From: Aphis gossypii
Lineage: Eukaryota; Arthropoda; Insecta; Hemiptera; Aphididae
Direction of reading: 5' to 3'
Assembly (NCBI RefSeq): GCF_020184175.1
Contig: NW_026083088.1
Location: 41,428-105,427, forward strand
DNA length: 64,000 nucleotides
The notes beneath the pieces were generated by a model. That model worked only from the letters and a program-made list of their open reading frames with translations. It searched no databases and was not told the DNA's origin. Below, one piece after another: positions 36,085 to 47,620 of the stretch. The first letter of the stretch is position 1, and each line of letters opens with the position of its first letter. The position numbers and the translations under genes were made by a program.

Positions 36085-38735
36085 CAGTGTGTCTTAATTA
36101 CCGTACAGCTGTCGCGTTATCGCGAACGCCGTACAGCCGCAGTTATCGCGAATGTCGCGTAGCGGTGCGTGACCTTTTAATCTGAGACAATTATATCACT
36201 ATCGCCGAATACAAAAACTAATATTAAAAATAAAAATATTAATATTAATAATAAAAATAATAAAATCATTATACAAGATGCTCGCCTAAACATATCAATA
36301 AATAATTCCAACGCGATCCTTTCATCTACACAAAATAATACAAATAGTCCAAATAACAATGGCTGAATACAGCAAGCCGAAAAAAGAAACCTCTCAAATT
36401 CCTCAGAGCCAAGTTCTCCAACCCAAAATACCATCTGACACAAAAAAATATTTATTTCAAGAAATCAGCAAACTGAACCAATCGACGTTGACTCAATAAC
36501 ACCAAACCCAGATCCTGATGTTATCAACCCTAAAGCGCACACTTCACAGGAAATAAGTACGAATCTACCCCCTCCTATAATAGTCAAAGGAATTAAAAAC
36601 TTTATAAGTCTACGCTTGGAACTCATAGACCTTGTGAGTCCTGAAAACTTAACATTTAAATCAAGCATTAGCAGCCTCAAAGTGCAAACGAAAAATCCAG
36701 AAACCTACCGAGCAATCATCCACTTCTTACAAGGAACAGAAGCCGAATTTCACACCTATCAAATGCAAGAAGACAAAGCCTACCACATAGTTATAAGAAA
36801 CCTTCACCCAATAACGAATACAGCAGAAATCAGAACAGCTTTAGAAGAAATCGGTTTATAAGTACGACAAATCACAAATGTCCTACATAAGACTACAAAA
36901 TTAAATATTCCAATATTCTTCGTTGACCTTGAACCTTCGGAGTTAAATAAAGACATCTGTCATATAAGCCGCATACTTCACACCAAGGTAAAAATCGAAG
37001 AACCATATAAAAAACGTGACCTAGTACTAATTGGTCATACTAAAACGTACTGTGCACATACACCAAGATGCGTTCGATGTGTTGACCATCACATCACCTC
37101 AAATTGTTTAAATCCTGGAAATCTTCCCGCTAAATGCTCACTATGTCTGGGTGAACACCCTGCAAACTATAAAGGATGCCAAATTCACAAGGAGCTTCGA
37201 AAACATCACAACCCAAATTCACGAACCATCCAACCAACTTCAATCAACAACCAGTCCAATAAAAAAACCACAATGAACGCTTCTTCGACTGAATTCAATC
37301 CCACATAAATTAAATAACACATATGCAAATGTAATCGCAAACCAAGAACCTCCAAAATCTGACAACAGTAATCTATTAGACACAGGTACCTACCTTATAA
37401 TCTAAATTTATTAGTAACTTCCAAGCTATCATAAATCCATTACTTTCTCTCCTTACAACAGTCCTAGCCAAACTTGTAGCCCAAAATGACAAATAATACC
37501 CCAACCTCCAAATAATTCCTCATACTTCTTTAGAATGCCTACGGTATTCATAATTATATAGCCGAACTCTCACTTGTACTTCACGAAAAACGTATAGATA
37601 TAGCATTGATATCTGAAACATATCTCACTAACAGTACAAAAATACACATTCCCGACTACACAATACTAAGATCAAACATCCCAGACGGTACCGCGCACGG
37701 GGGAGTGGCGATAAATCTACAACTCTCTTTCATAACGTCTCTCAACTAAGCGAACCCCACATACAATCTTTCACCATCCAAATTACTCTAGACTATTCTC
37801 CTATCTCCATCTCTGCAGCATACTGTCCTCCTAACCAAATCATTTCCACAATACTATTTGAGCAATTTTTCAACTCTCTTGGTAATTACTTTATTGTTTG
37901 TGGCGACCTCAATGCAAAATACACACCCAATGGGAATGCCACTCAAACTCACCAAGAGGTAACTCTCTTAGACAAGTTATTATTGCCAAAAACTACTTAA
38001 TCATCTCACCCCAAGATCCCACATATTGGCCAACATCACCTCGAAAGCGATCAGATATTCTTTACATATTCGTCTCTAAGCCACCGAACCGATTCAACAC
38101 CATCATAGATAATCTAACAAATCCTCACTCAGACCACTCGCCAGTTCTTCTCACCCTCGACACCTCTCCTCTAAAAAGATCAATGAATCCATCATTAAGC
38201 AATGGAAAAGTTAACTGGGAAAAATTCCAATCGATATTTACAAAAGACATTAATCTGGACGTTAGTTTAAAATCCCCAAACCAACTTGAGGAATCAGTAC
38301 AATATCTAACATCAACTATACAAAATGCTGCATGGTCTCCTCTTGCAAACCAAAAATAACCGATAATTACAATCAAAATAATCTCTCTTTTCCTACCTAT
38401 TCAAGATATCTTATTGTTTAAAAACGTCGTGCCAGAGCAACCTGGTAGAGAACAAAATATCCCACTGATAAAACTAAATATAATCACTTATGCACATTAC
38501 TTATAAGACTAATGGCGAAACAACGTTCAGAAGACTTCGCCAAACAAACTAGCTTCTTATCCAAAAAAGATGGCTCTCTGTGGAAAACCACTAGAAAAAT
38601 CTTAAAAATCAAAACAATGTCATTTCCAATTAAAAAACTTAACGGCAGTCTAGTTATAAACGATAATGAGAAAGCAGAAGCACACAGACATCACCTCTCC
38701 CAAATCTTTAACCCAAACAACTCCACTACTTTTTC
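36085..38735 (+). mobile_element. Jockey-like LINE, 3'-truncated
   Basis: The likely 5' end is CAGTGTGTC at 36085, followed by a GC-rich leader. ORF1 (about 36360-37308) has LVSPENLTFKSSISSLKVQ, YHIVIRNLHPITNTAEIRTA, and cysteine knuckles CVDHHITSNC and CSLCLGEHPANYKGC, the gag layout of Jockey elements. ORF2 pieces (37530-38730) include LISETYLTNST, FIVCGDLNAKYT, HSDHSPVLLTL and KDGSLWKTTRKILK, covering the endonuclease and the linker ahead of RT. Frame changes occur at 36861, 37748 and 37990. The element ends inside ORF2 at about 38735, where a minus-strand DNA polymerase begins. The RT domain and 3' tail are absent. Confidence 0.8.
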
Positions 38736-41497
38736 CATAGAAACAAAATACTCAATTAAAGTATTTTTCATCATCAATTTATTTGCTTGTTTATCTGATA
38801 AAACCAGTTTTAAAGAAACTCTAGTTCGAACATTCTCCATACATTTACCAAAAACGCTATTAATTAATAACTTCCAAAAATCTTTTTCAAATCTGTTTTT
38901 AGCTTCTCTCCTCATTCTCGTACATAGTTCGATATATGAGGCCATCCATTTACTCTGTGCAAATTTGATTGCTCGATGAATTTTTACTAATTTAAGACCA
39001 TTGGCAATTGCTTGTTTTAAATTTTTATAGTGTAATATATATTTTTTTTTTTTGATGATAAAGTAGTTATTAATTTTTTAACTTTTGAACTTGGAGGACA
39101 TTCATTTAAAAGTAAAAACGGGAAATCATTATGTTTTTCATGTAAATATTCAGGATAATCAATATCAACTTCTAATATATATCCGACTTTTGAATCATCA
39201 GGAATTTTAGTAACATCTATGTTCAAGTCGTCAACCCATTCGAAATCTTTGAAAGGTAGCTCAGTTAACATCGACTTTCCATATAAATTTACACAATCAA
39301 GATATGTAATCCATGAAATTGATTTATTAGGATTATAGTTCAAACCTTTAATGTTTGGTATGTTTGCTTTAGCATATCTTTTAACTGATTGACAGATACC
39401 CCCTCTGATTGAGGATTCAAAATATAAAAGCATGTTATAATCAGTTAATTTTTCTAATTTAACCTTAGTATATTTAAGCATACAATCGAAAGCAAATCCT
39501 GGAGCAGTCATATAATGAGCAGGATCTAGACTAAGAGTAGATAAACATAAATCTCTAAAATTTTCGAACACATCCGTTAGTATGGTGACATCAGTTTTCA
39601 AATAAAGATCACTATACTCACCCAAAGTTTTAATATTAAATACTTTCCAAATTTTTTTAACATGAGAATAATATTTATTATTAATTTCTTCATCTTTTAA
39701 AGAGTTATAAAATGCAGATTTTGAAGGTAATCGAGTTTCGTTTAATTTACTCCAACTATCAATATATTCATAAGGGAAAAGCCCTTTTCGGGTGACTAAA
39801 TCAAATATTTTATTAGAAAATAATTTTAAAGTTTCTTTAAACCTTTATTTATCTTTAAGTAAATTTTCTGCAAGCTCGCTTAATGAGGAGGCCATAAAAC
39901 GGAATGTATCAACGAATTTTATACTAAATCTCAGAGCAACCTCTTTACTAAAAGATATATATTTTTCTACAGAATTTGGAGTAACATGTATATTCTTATC
40001 ATCAAAACCAAGTTCTCGAATTATAAAGTGACTATCGTTATCGTATGATAAGTATAAAAAAAAAATTGGAACAAATGATGGGTTGGTTATTTCAAAATAA
40101 CATTTAAAACAAATACATTGTCTATATTTAACAGTAATATGACAGTGATCTCTAACTTTATCTAATTCATTTTCTTCAAAAGATAATAAACATATTTTAC
40201 AAACCTTTGCTATCTGAAATTCATTTTCCTCCTTTTCAGTCAACGTAATCATTAGTACATTAATTTGATAAATATCATTTATTTTTTTTGAAGTATCAAT
40301 CATATTTTCCATAAACTTTTTTGCCGCATCAATACCTCTATAAATTATTATGTTTGTTGGAATTTTAAACTGTAGCATTAACTTTTCTGAGATAATATCA
40401 TAGTCGATTTTTACATGTAATGCATAACTCATAATTTCATGTAAATGTATGATATAAGTTTTACTAGTTTCAGTGAATTCATTTGTCTGTTTAGGTTTTA
40501 AAATACATTCAAAGTCAGCATAAATAACAAATGGTATTCTAGAAGTTTTTTTATAACTTTTGAAAAATATGAATTTATTTTCTTTCTCTGGTTTATTTCC
40601 AAAAGTTGTAAAACACTTCTTGTAAATAATTAATTTAGAACAATTTTTAGTTTCTGACTTCTAATAAATCTTGAAAAATCTTTAATATAACAATAATGCG
40701 ATGTTTTATAATTATTGACAAAAAATAGATCAAAATGATTTTTTTCTTCTTTAATATTTATAAATAGAGGGAAAATAGTACCTTTATTATTTAAACTATA
40801 AACATTAACTGAAACATTATTTAAACGTTCAAATTTTTTAATTTGATTTATTGGTGTTGGAAAATCAATACATTTAAAATCTAACCCACTCTTTTTTTCA
40901 AGAAAATCAAAATATTTTTGGTTAAATCGTGATTTATTAGAACGCTTATCATATGGTTAGTATAGAATATTTAAAACAGTATTTATCTTTATTTTTAACG
41001 TTTATAATAGCCTTTTTTTCTCGTATAAATTTAGGTAAATCTAAATATGCACCTCCTTTTAATGGATTTACTAAATTGATTCTCAACTGTAACCCATCTA
41101 TTGAAACAAGTGTCCATCCTGAACCTTTAGCAATAAATTCAGATTCTTCAGCTAATATTTTATCAAACTTTATGTTTAACAAACTAGCGAAATCGGATGA
41201 ATTACATGCTAAAACATTCGAAGTTTTAAAAGCCACATCTTGTTTATCATGTGTTATAGGACGTGTGTAAGTAGCGTCAACGTGTAAATTAAATTTGATC
41301 GACGTTTTAATACACGATTGCCTTAACTTTAAAATTAACTCATGTAAAATATAGTTAAAAAATAATTTGTAATCTATATAATTTTCACAGTTCTTAATTA
41401 TGAAAGTTTTTGAACCTTTTCTAAATCTTTCTATTTCAATAAGTCCACTTCCAATCGTGTTCATACGCTGTTTTTTTGTTATTATATTTATGTTCAT
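38736..41497 (-). pseudogene. Protein-primed family-B DNA polymerase, 3'-truncated and frameshifted
   Basis: Replicative polymerase of the type in Maverick/Polinton elements, adintoviruses and bidnaviruses. The start MNINIITKK (41497) follows a good splice-acceptor-like TTATTTCAG. The N-terminal domain has SGWTLVSIDGLQLRINLVNP. Next come a zinc-like block CKICLLSFEEN..DHCH..C..C, exonuclease-like LSYDNDSHFIIREL and KFVDTFRFMASSLSELAENL, LYLKTDVTILTDVFENFR, motif A YLDCVNLYGKSM, and motif B FWKLLINSVFGKCMEN. Frames change near 40945, 40435, 39840 and 39625. Motif C (DTD) is lost at the LINE junction near 38735. It is an old endogenous copy, not a working enzyme. ORFs upstream share its orientation. 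Confidence 0.85.
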
Positions 41498-41649
41498 AAT
41501 GAGACTGAAATAATAAAAAAAACACATTAAATTTATATATATATATATAAATGTATGTTTTTTTTTGTTTTACATTTTTTAAAAAAAATAATAATAATAA
41601 TATTCTTAAATAAACAATGAGTACTTAGTTTTTTTTTAAAAAAAAAAAA

Positions 41650-42081
41650 TCATTTTAGATTCAAACAAAAAGATTCTGTTAAAAAATTTAGATCATCCAA
41701 TAATGTACAATAATCGCTATGCAGATGATAAGCTAACGTCTGTTTTCGAAATCTAACATAACCATACAAATCATAATATTTATTAACAAGTAATATTTCA
41801 TTTCTCAAATTTATTATATTCTCTTTTAAGATTTTTATTTTTTTTATATCTTGTAAAAGTGTTTTAGCTAAGTATTTTTCATATCTTAATATTTTAATTT
41901 TTCTTTTGATTAAAATTATAGTTTTTCTTTGTTCATGTTTACTTTGTACTTCCTTCTCATCATTATCATCGATTTCTTCATCCAATCGATGAATTTCAAT
42001 TAAGATATGGTTGGTTAAGTAAATCCATTTTCTAAAAAAAAACATTTTTTTTTTTTGTTTTGGAAAAGCTATTATGAACAA
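41650..42081 (-). CDS. Small coiled-coil ORF next to polymerase
   Basis: 143 codons, function unknown. Very rich in Lys, Ile, Glu and Asn; the middle (residues about 30-110) has heptad-like spacing suggesting a coiled coil. The end is YVRFRKQTLAYHLHSDYCTL, then LLDDLNFL. The first 20 residues are driven by A/T runs, so the true start may be the Met at 42045 or later. It ends about 150 bases before the polymerase start and has the same orientation. Its C-terminal layout resembles the next ORF upstream. Confidence 0.45.
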   Translation of the reverse strand: MFIIAFPKQKKKMFFFRKWIYLTNHILIEIHRLDEEIDDNDEKEVQSKHEQRKTIILIKRKIKILRYEKYLAKTLLQDIKKIKILKENIINLRNEILLVNKYYDLYGYVRFRKQTLAYHLHSDYCTLLDDLNFLTESFCLNLK

Positions 42082-42186
42082 AGTAATACTTCTATATAAG
42101 TAGGTGTATAAAAAAAGAAAAAATGGAAAATAGATTAAAGAAATAATATAAATCAGGTTAAAAAAAATAGATTTATTTAAACAAAT

Positions 42187-42502
42187 TTATTTATTTATTA
42201 AATGGTCTAGTTGATTATTTAAAATTGTGGAACGATAACGTATACGTCTATTACATTTTTCACCAATATAATAAGAAAAATTAAACTCATCTAAAACGTT
42301 TCTTTTTTCATTTCTTAACCTATCTATTTCAACTAGATCTATTATTTTTTTTTTTATATAAATTATTAATTTTTTTATTTAAAGCTCTTATGTCAATTTT
42401 TTTTCTTTCTTCATCTTGATCAACACTTTTTTGGTTTTCTAAAACTTTCAAATGTAATTCTTCAATCAAAGATCGGAGGTAAACGATTTGAGGAGATTCC
42501 AT
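42187..42502 (-). pseudogene. Second small coiled-coil ORF, frameshifted
   Basis: Starts MESPQIVYLRSLIEELHLKV (42502), just after a TATAATTTCAG acceptor-like site. It is Lys/Glu-rich, then changes frame in an A-run near 42345-42355, and continues with DLVEIDRLRNEKRNVLDEF to GEKCNRRIRYRSTILN and a stop at 42187. LRNE followed by a Tyr, a basic cluster and a final LD.L. is shared with the ORF at 41650-42081, so the two may be paralogues. No function known to me. Confidence 0.4.
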
Positions 42503-42723
42503 TTTATAATTCTGAAATTATAGGTAAATATTTATTCGTTTATTTTTTTTTTTTAAATATAAAAAAGGTTAGGTAAAAACTATATCTCATTTACACCACA
42601 TCTAAAAAAAAATGTATTTTTTTAATAATTTGTACCACTTTTCAATTTAATAATTCACACCAAATAAAATTTAAAAAAGGGGGCATTATCTAATCTGTAC
42701 CTACTAAAATTATAATTTGTAAC

Positions 42724-43617
42724 ATCCCAGTAAACACTGAAATGTATATTAGACGTCTAATATACTAAACCATCATAGACATAAGACATACATGTGAAGT
42801 AAATGTAGATGTCTATGATAAGTTTAAGGTTAGTCTATATGCGCCACTTTTTTAGTCTATTTGAAGACTGATCAAAGTATCTATCATATATCAAGTAGTA
42901 GATCAAATTCAAAACTTTTATAAAATCTATACATAGACATAAATTATACCTAACATAGTAAGTAGATACTGACCATAATAGGTAAATATAAAATTATCCT
43001 ACTTAAAAATTAAAATAATGTATCTACTGTATAATATTAAATAATTATATATATATATATATATATGTATATATAGATATCCATTCTTTAATATTTACGA
43101 TTGATATACACTGAATAGCGATAGCTGATAAATTTTACCAAAAGCGTTATAATATATTAAATTTCACTGGGAATTTGGAATTTTCAATTTATAATAATTT
43201 ATATTTTACTATACCCCACCGTATCATGATATTAATCGATTATTATTTCATATTTCTGATATTTTAGTAGCAGTATAATATATAGAGTTGGTAAGTATAA
43301 CTTTTGACACAATAAACTAATAAAAATATAATAAAAGACGTATAAAATAAATTTACTTTGTAAAAACTATAAATATATTCAAACAAGTGCATAAAATGAT
43401 CCAATTAGGGATATCTAAGATACATCTACGCATATCTATAAATATTCATTAAATATAGGTCTAATAAAAGATGCAAAAATTGCATATGAATAAAGACATT
43501 CTATATGCGTCTATAATTAGTATACATGAGAATATGAGATGGTAGACGTTATAGACTTATACATAGACGTTTAAACATATCATAGACATCACGTAGACTA
43601 TGTATGTTTGCTGGGAT
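42724..43617. mobile_element. MITE-like element with CCCAG(T/C)AAACA inverted ends and repeated AGAC motifs
   Basis: The left end is ATCCCAGTAAACA (42724); the right end is TGTTTGCTGGGAT (ending 43617). The terminal match covers 12 of 13 bases. Both arms are crowded with variants of TAGACGTCTA/CATAGACAT, including the palindrome TTAGACGTCTAA at 42749-42760 and GTAGATGTCTATGATA. The middle is AT-rich with an AT microsatellite near 43045-43080. It has no coding capacity. The transposon superfamily is not clear from the ends. Confidence 0.65.
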
Positions 43618-44001
43618 TGTTCACCTTATTAAAATTATAATTATAATAAAATGTATATATAAGTAAAAACTATGTACATCAAAATAAGTAAATTTTTGTT
43701 TAGTAATAATTCATAAAACATATAAAATCGATCATACTTTAATTATAAATAAATGTTTAAGTAAAACAAACTCTATGTATATTAAATAAATAAATTCTTG
43801 TTAAGTATATTATACTATTTTTAAAAAAAATATAACATAATTTATAACTATTTATAACAACTAAACTCTGTAAGAAACGAGAAAAAGCTAGTAACTATTT
43901 TTTGTTTTTATATATACCACAGAATATATTCCGTGTACATACCGCACATTTACTACAATTAGGCTGATAATAATAAATAATAATAACTATAATAAAGTGT
44001 A
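43618..44001. other. AT-rich spacer
   Basis: No gene or clear repeat beyond AT-rich sequence. Confidence 0.5.
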
Positions 44002-44435
44002 TGTAGTAAACCGACGTTTTTAGTATAAAAACGTAGTTGTAAAGTACAGTGGCCTAGAAATATATCACGCCACCGAGTTGGACCACTAATGCCGTTTCCT
44101 GATTGGATTAAACACATCACGCCACTTCATAGACATAGATAATCCTATTCTCCATCACGGCATGTTCCATTTTAATATGAGTCCTCATCATATATTTGAT
44201 TAGAGTTAGTTAAGAGTCAGTTAGACTTAGTCAGTGTTGTCACTTGCTCTCCGGTAGTTAAGTACTTGTGCTTACGCTAACGAAAGCCTTTTCATTTATT
44301 GTTTTAACAAGTTAATAAACGTCTTAATTATCTTATTAACCTATTGTTTAACTTATATACCTCATCTCTCCAACCTACGACGGAACGTGCATTCGTCGTA
44401 AAAGAAGTGTGCAGCAACCATCACTGGTTACTACA
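44002..44435 (+). mobile_element. 5' LTR of Gypsy/errantivirus-like element
   Basis: Starts TGTAGTAA and ends TTACTACA, a perfect 8-bp inverted terminus. Near the 5' end is a hairpin ACGTTTTTA-GTA-TAAAAACGT. Seven bases after the LTR is TGGTGTCAGGTGTGG (44443), a typical primer-binding site (tRNA-Leu type by memory). The first 15 bases are shared with the LTR at 63063. Confidence 0.8.
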
Positions 44436-44639
44436 TAAAACTTGGTGTCAGGTGTGGGGTCATACTTCATCAAACGAAAATTTTTTGAGTCAAATCAAAA
44501 ATAAGTACTTTGAGACCCACCGGCGGAACCACGTTCACGACAGGAAGGAGAACAGAGAGCATTCAAGCAAGCGGTCTAGTCTAGGGAGGACAGAAATCAA
44601 ATTCCAGAAGGATGGAAGTCAACTTTTCAAAGGTTAGGT

Positions 44640-45552
44640 AGTTTCTTTCTTGGCTAAATGCGAGTTCATTTTTAATAATATTTCCGATACTATTAAACCT
44701 AATATATTAGAAGCGATACTGGCACAATTAACGGGTAAAGCATTATCGGCCGTGAGGTATAAAAAAATTACTACCTGGGATGAATTAAAAAAATTATTTA
44801 AAACCGTTTTTGGATCGGCACATTCAGTGTCTTACTTACAAGTACAATTAAGTCAAATGCGTCAGAATGCAAAGGAATCAGTTAAGATTTTTCTATTAGA
44901 ATTGAAAAAACAGCCCATGAATTAATGAACGCGTTAACGGTAGGTAGGGACGCACCAGAATCAGAAATAATAGCGCAAACAGTGCGAGCTCACACACTAA
45001 GCGTATTTATAGCGTTTATTCCACAAACTATCGGTTTAATATTAAAAGCGCGTAACATACAAGGTTTCGAAGAAGCCGTTTTAATTGCAATGGAAGAGGA
45101 TACAACAACAGAATTTTATAATAACATAAACGGGTATAACAAAACACCGAATTATAAAAATAATAAATTTGATAAAAAAAAACACTAGAGATAAAAGTGC
45201 GATTAAATGCCATCGTTGTGAGAAATTTGGTCATTATGCTAATGAATGTAGAACAAGCGAACATAAATTAGCTACTTTCAGGAATCCGAATAATGGACAA
45301 AGTCCAAAGACCGAATTTAAACACGAATATTCTAGTAAATTCTGTAAATATTGTAGAAAAGCGAATCACGATATAAGTGAGTGTCGTAAATTAAAACGTA
45401 ACGAACAAGATAAAACCGTAGAAAGAAATGGTCAGGAAAATCACGATAGGTCTATCATTGAAATACAATCGGGAAGTAACGTTCGTATCATAACACCAAT
45501 AACACAGGAGCATATTACGTGTTTTTCTGTAACTGCGTTTCACAAATTATAG
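44640..45552 (+). pseudogene. Errantivirus-like gag with two CCHC knuckles
   Basis: The capsid part (44650-44925) reads LAKCEFIFNNISDTIKPNIL, AQLTGKALSAVRYK, TTWDELKKLFKTVFGS, LSQMRQNAKESV. A frame change at 44925 leads to NALTVGRDAPESE..., then another near 45180 to two zinc knuckles, CHRCEKFGHYANEC and CKYCRKANHDISEC. This architecture is usual for insect Gypsy elements with env. It is inactive because of the two shifts. Confidence 0.8.
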
Positions 45553-46495
45553 CGGACGAACAAATTAAACACGAATTTATTACGATTAAAAAATACGAGA
45601 TTAACGAGGACGTAGTTATAGCTAATAGTATCAGTCCGGTAAAAGGCGATAAAATTATAAGTAATATAGTAAATATATCGGAGCAACCATTTATTATCGA
45701 TCAATTAACCACGAGTAATCTTAAGTGGGAACCTTTTAATGATTGTGTTTTTATTGCTAGCGAAGAAAAATACGCGGATAGTAAAATTAGAAAAATCAAG
45801 GAAACTATTAAAACGGAACACCTTAACAACGAGGAACGTGATAGTATAATAGACCTTTGTAGCCGTTTTTCTGATTTATTTTTCTTTGAAGGTGATCAAT
45901 TAGGTGCTACTGATATAGTTACACATAAAATTAACACTCCTAGGTGCGTTAAACCGATAAATATACGTCCATATAGGCTACCACATGCATAACAGGATGA
46001 AATAGAGAAACAAATAAAAGAAATGAAGTAAGCTAATATTATAAGTGACTCGGTATCACCGTTTAATTTTCCTTTGGTAGTAGTTAAAAAGAAAAAAGAT
46101 GCAGAAGGGAAACAAAAAATGCGAGTATGCGTAGATTTTCGGAAACTTAACGAGGTCACTGAAAACGAAGCGTATGGGTTACCAAATATTCTAGAAATAT
46201 TGGAGTCATTAGGCTCATCAAAATACTTTTCGACTTTAGACCTTGCGAGCGGTTATCATCAAATAATTGTTTAATTAAATATTTTAGGCCGTACCTATAC
46301 GGGAAAAAATTTAAAATAATAACTGACCATCGACCATTGACATATTTATTTAATATAAAAGACGTTTCATCTCAATTAATGCGATGGCGTTTACAACTCG
46401 AAGAGTACGATTACGAAATTGTTTATAGAGCGGGACCACAGCACGCAAACGCGGACTGTTTAGTGTTTATCACGTATACACGTAGTTACAAATAA
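45519..46495 (+). pseudogene. Internally deleted Gypsy pol
   Basis: After a protease-region remnant (45519-45992, ending INIRPYRLPHA) comes RT start VVVKKKKDAEGKQKMRVCVD, FRKLNEVTENEAYGLPNI and STLDLASGYHQIIV. It then jumps at about 46275 straight to the RNase H end: FKIITDHRPLTYLFNIKD, RWRLQLEEYDYEIVYRAG, HANADCL. The catalytic YxDD part of RT, most of RNase H and the integrase are deleted. Such a product could not replicate the element. Confidence 0.85.
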
Positions 46496-46689
46496 TGAGC
46501 CAATTAACAATTTCGATGAATTTAAAAAGGCGGAAAATAAACCGATATATTATTTATCGTCATACAAGCAGCCAAAGTAGGATTAATACACCCAAGCTTA
46601 TTAACCCCCAAAGAGTTACTAAAACAGCTTTTAAATATTAAGGTAGGGATGCCAAGTGGTACAGACTTACCCATAGATTTAAACGAAAG

Positions 46690-47620
46690 TAATGTACAAG
46701 AAATGATACCCCTCTCAGATATAACGATATATTATTCAAATGACAAAATTGTTTTTATTTTAAATATAGCTTCGGTATATCAATACGAATTGACACTTTT
46801 CAGCTAATACCTTTACCAGATTGTAATAATAATAATTGTGTTTATATAAAACCTAATTATAAGTATTTAGCTGTAAGTAAATCTAAAGAAATGTATTCAG
46901 TCTATGATGAAATTAATCAAATCCTTTGTAAACATTCCGGCGATTTCCTTTTATGTCCTGAAATTTATCCTTTACATCCTAGAAGCGGACGTCCTATATG
47001 CTAGGTGCTTTTACTACAAGAGCCAAAAGAGGTTCCAGACAGTTGCGAGCAAATCTATTTCACAAATTAAAGTTCAAAAACAAATGGATCTATGCTAAAC
47101 CAGGAGAAACTATATTTATTACATGCGACCAAGACAAGAGAAGTACAAATCATTTCCTAGAAAGAGTAGATATACTATCTTTAAACGAAACGTGTAAAGC
47201 CTATGCGTCACGCGACCTATTGATTCCACATAAAGTCGAAACAGATATTGAACTAATTGATTTTGTACCAAATTCACAAATTAAAGAACCTGAAAATAGA
47301 TATGCTAGGTTAACGACTAATATTTTGGAAAATAAGTATATTCGAACCAACCAGATGTTCGATTCAAATATAGTCGCAAAATCAACAACGGAAATTAAAG
47401 AAATGGTGATCAAAGATGCCAAAACAGAACAAATACGACACAGTAAACGCAGACACGACTATTTATTATATGTAATTAGTAAAATAACAATTATCTGTAT
47501 TGTTCTAACTATAATAAGATGCATAGAAAAACAATCATGGCGCACAATAAGCGGTACCAGGAGATCCAGACGAAATATCGCACCAGATCCAGAAGTAGAA
47601 TTATGGCATTTTCAAACTCC
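46690..47620 (+). pseudogene. Envelope-like remnant of the Gypsy element
   Basis: Downstream of pol is a reading in at least two frames with the layout of insect Gypsy env proteins. It has a Pro/Asn-rich stretch, a cysteine-containing receptor-side region (CKHSGDFLLCPEIYPLHP), KWIYAKPGETIFITC, then LNETCKAY, and near the end a hydrophobic segment LLYVISKITIICIVLTIIRC as a membrane anchor, followed by a basic tail. Frame change at about 46998. It is cut at about 47620 by unrelated sequence. It is an old broken copy and is described only as a remnant. Confidence 0.6.

Noticed and set aside
38736..41497. A standard Polinton
   Set aside because: Only the polymerase is recognisable; no integrase, packaging ATPase, protease or capsid gene and no long terminal inverted repeats are seen, so the label stays open.
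43040..43080. AT dinucleotide run as an origin or regulatory site
   Set aside because: Simple microsatellite in AT-rich DNA, one of several (15178, 41535, 51068).
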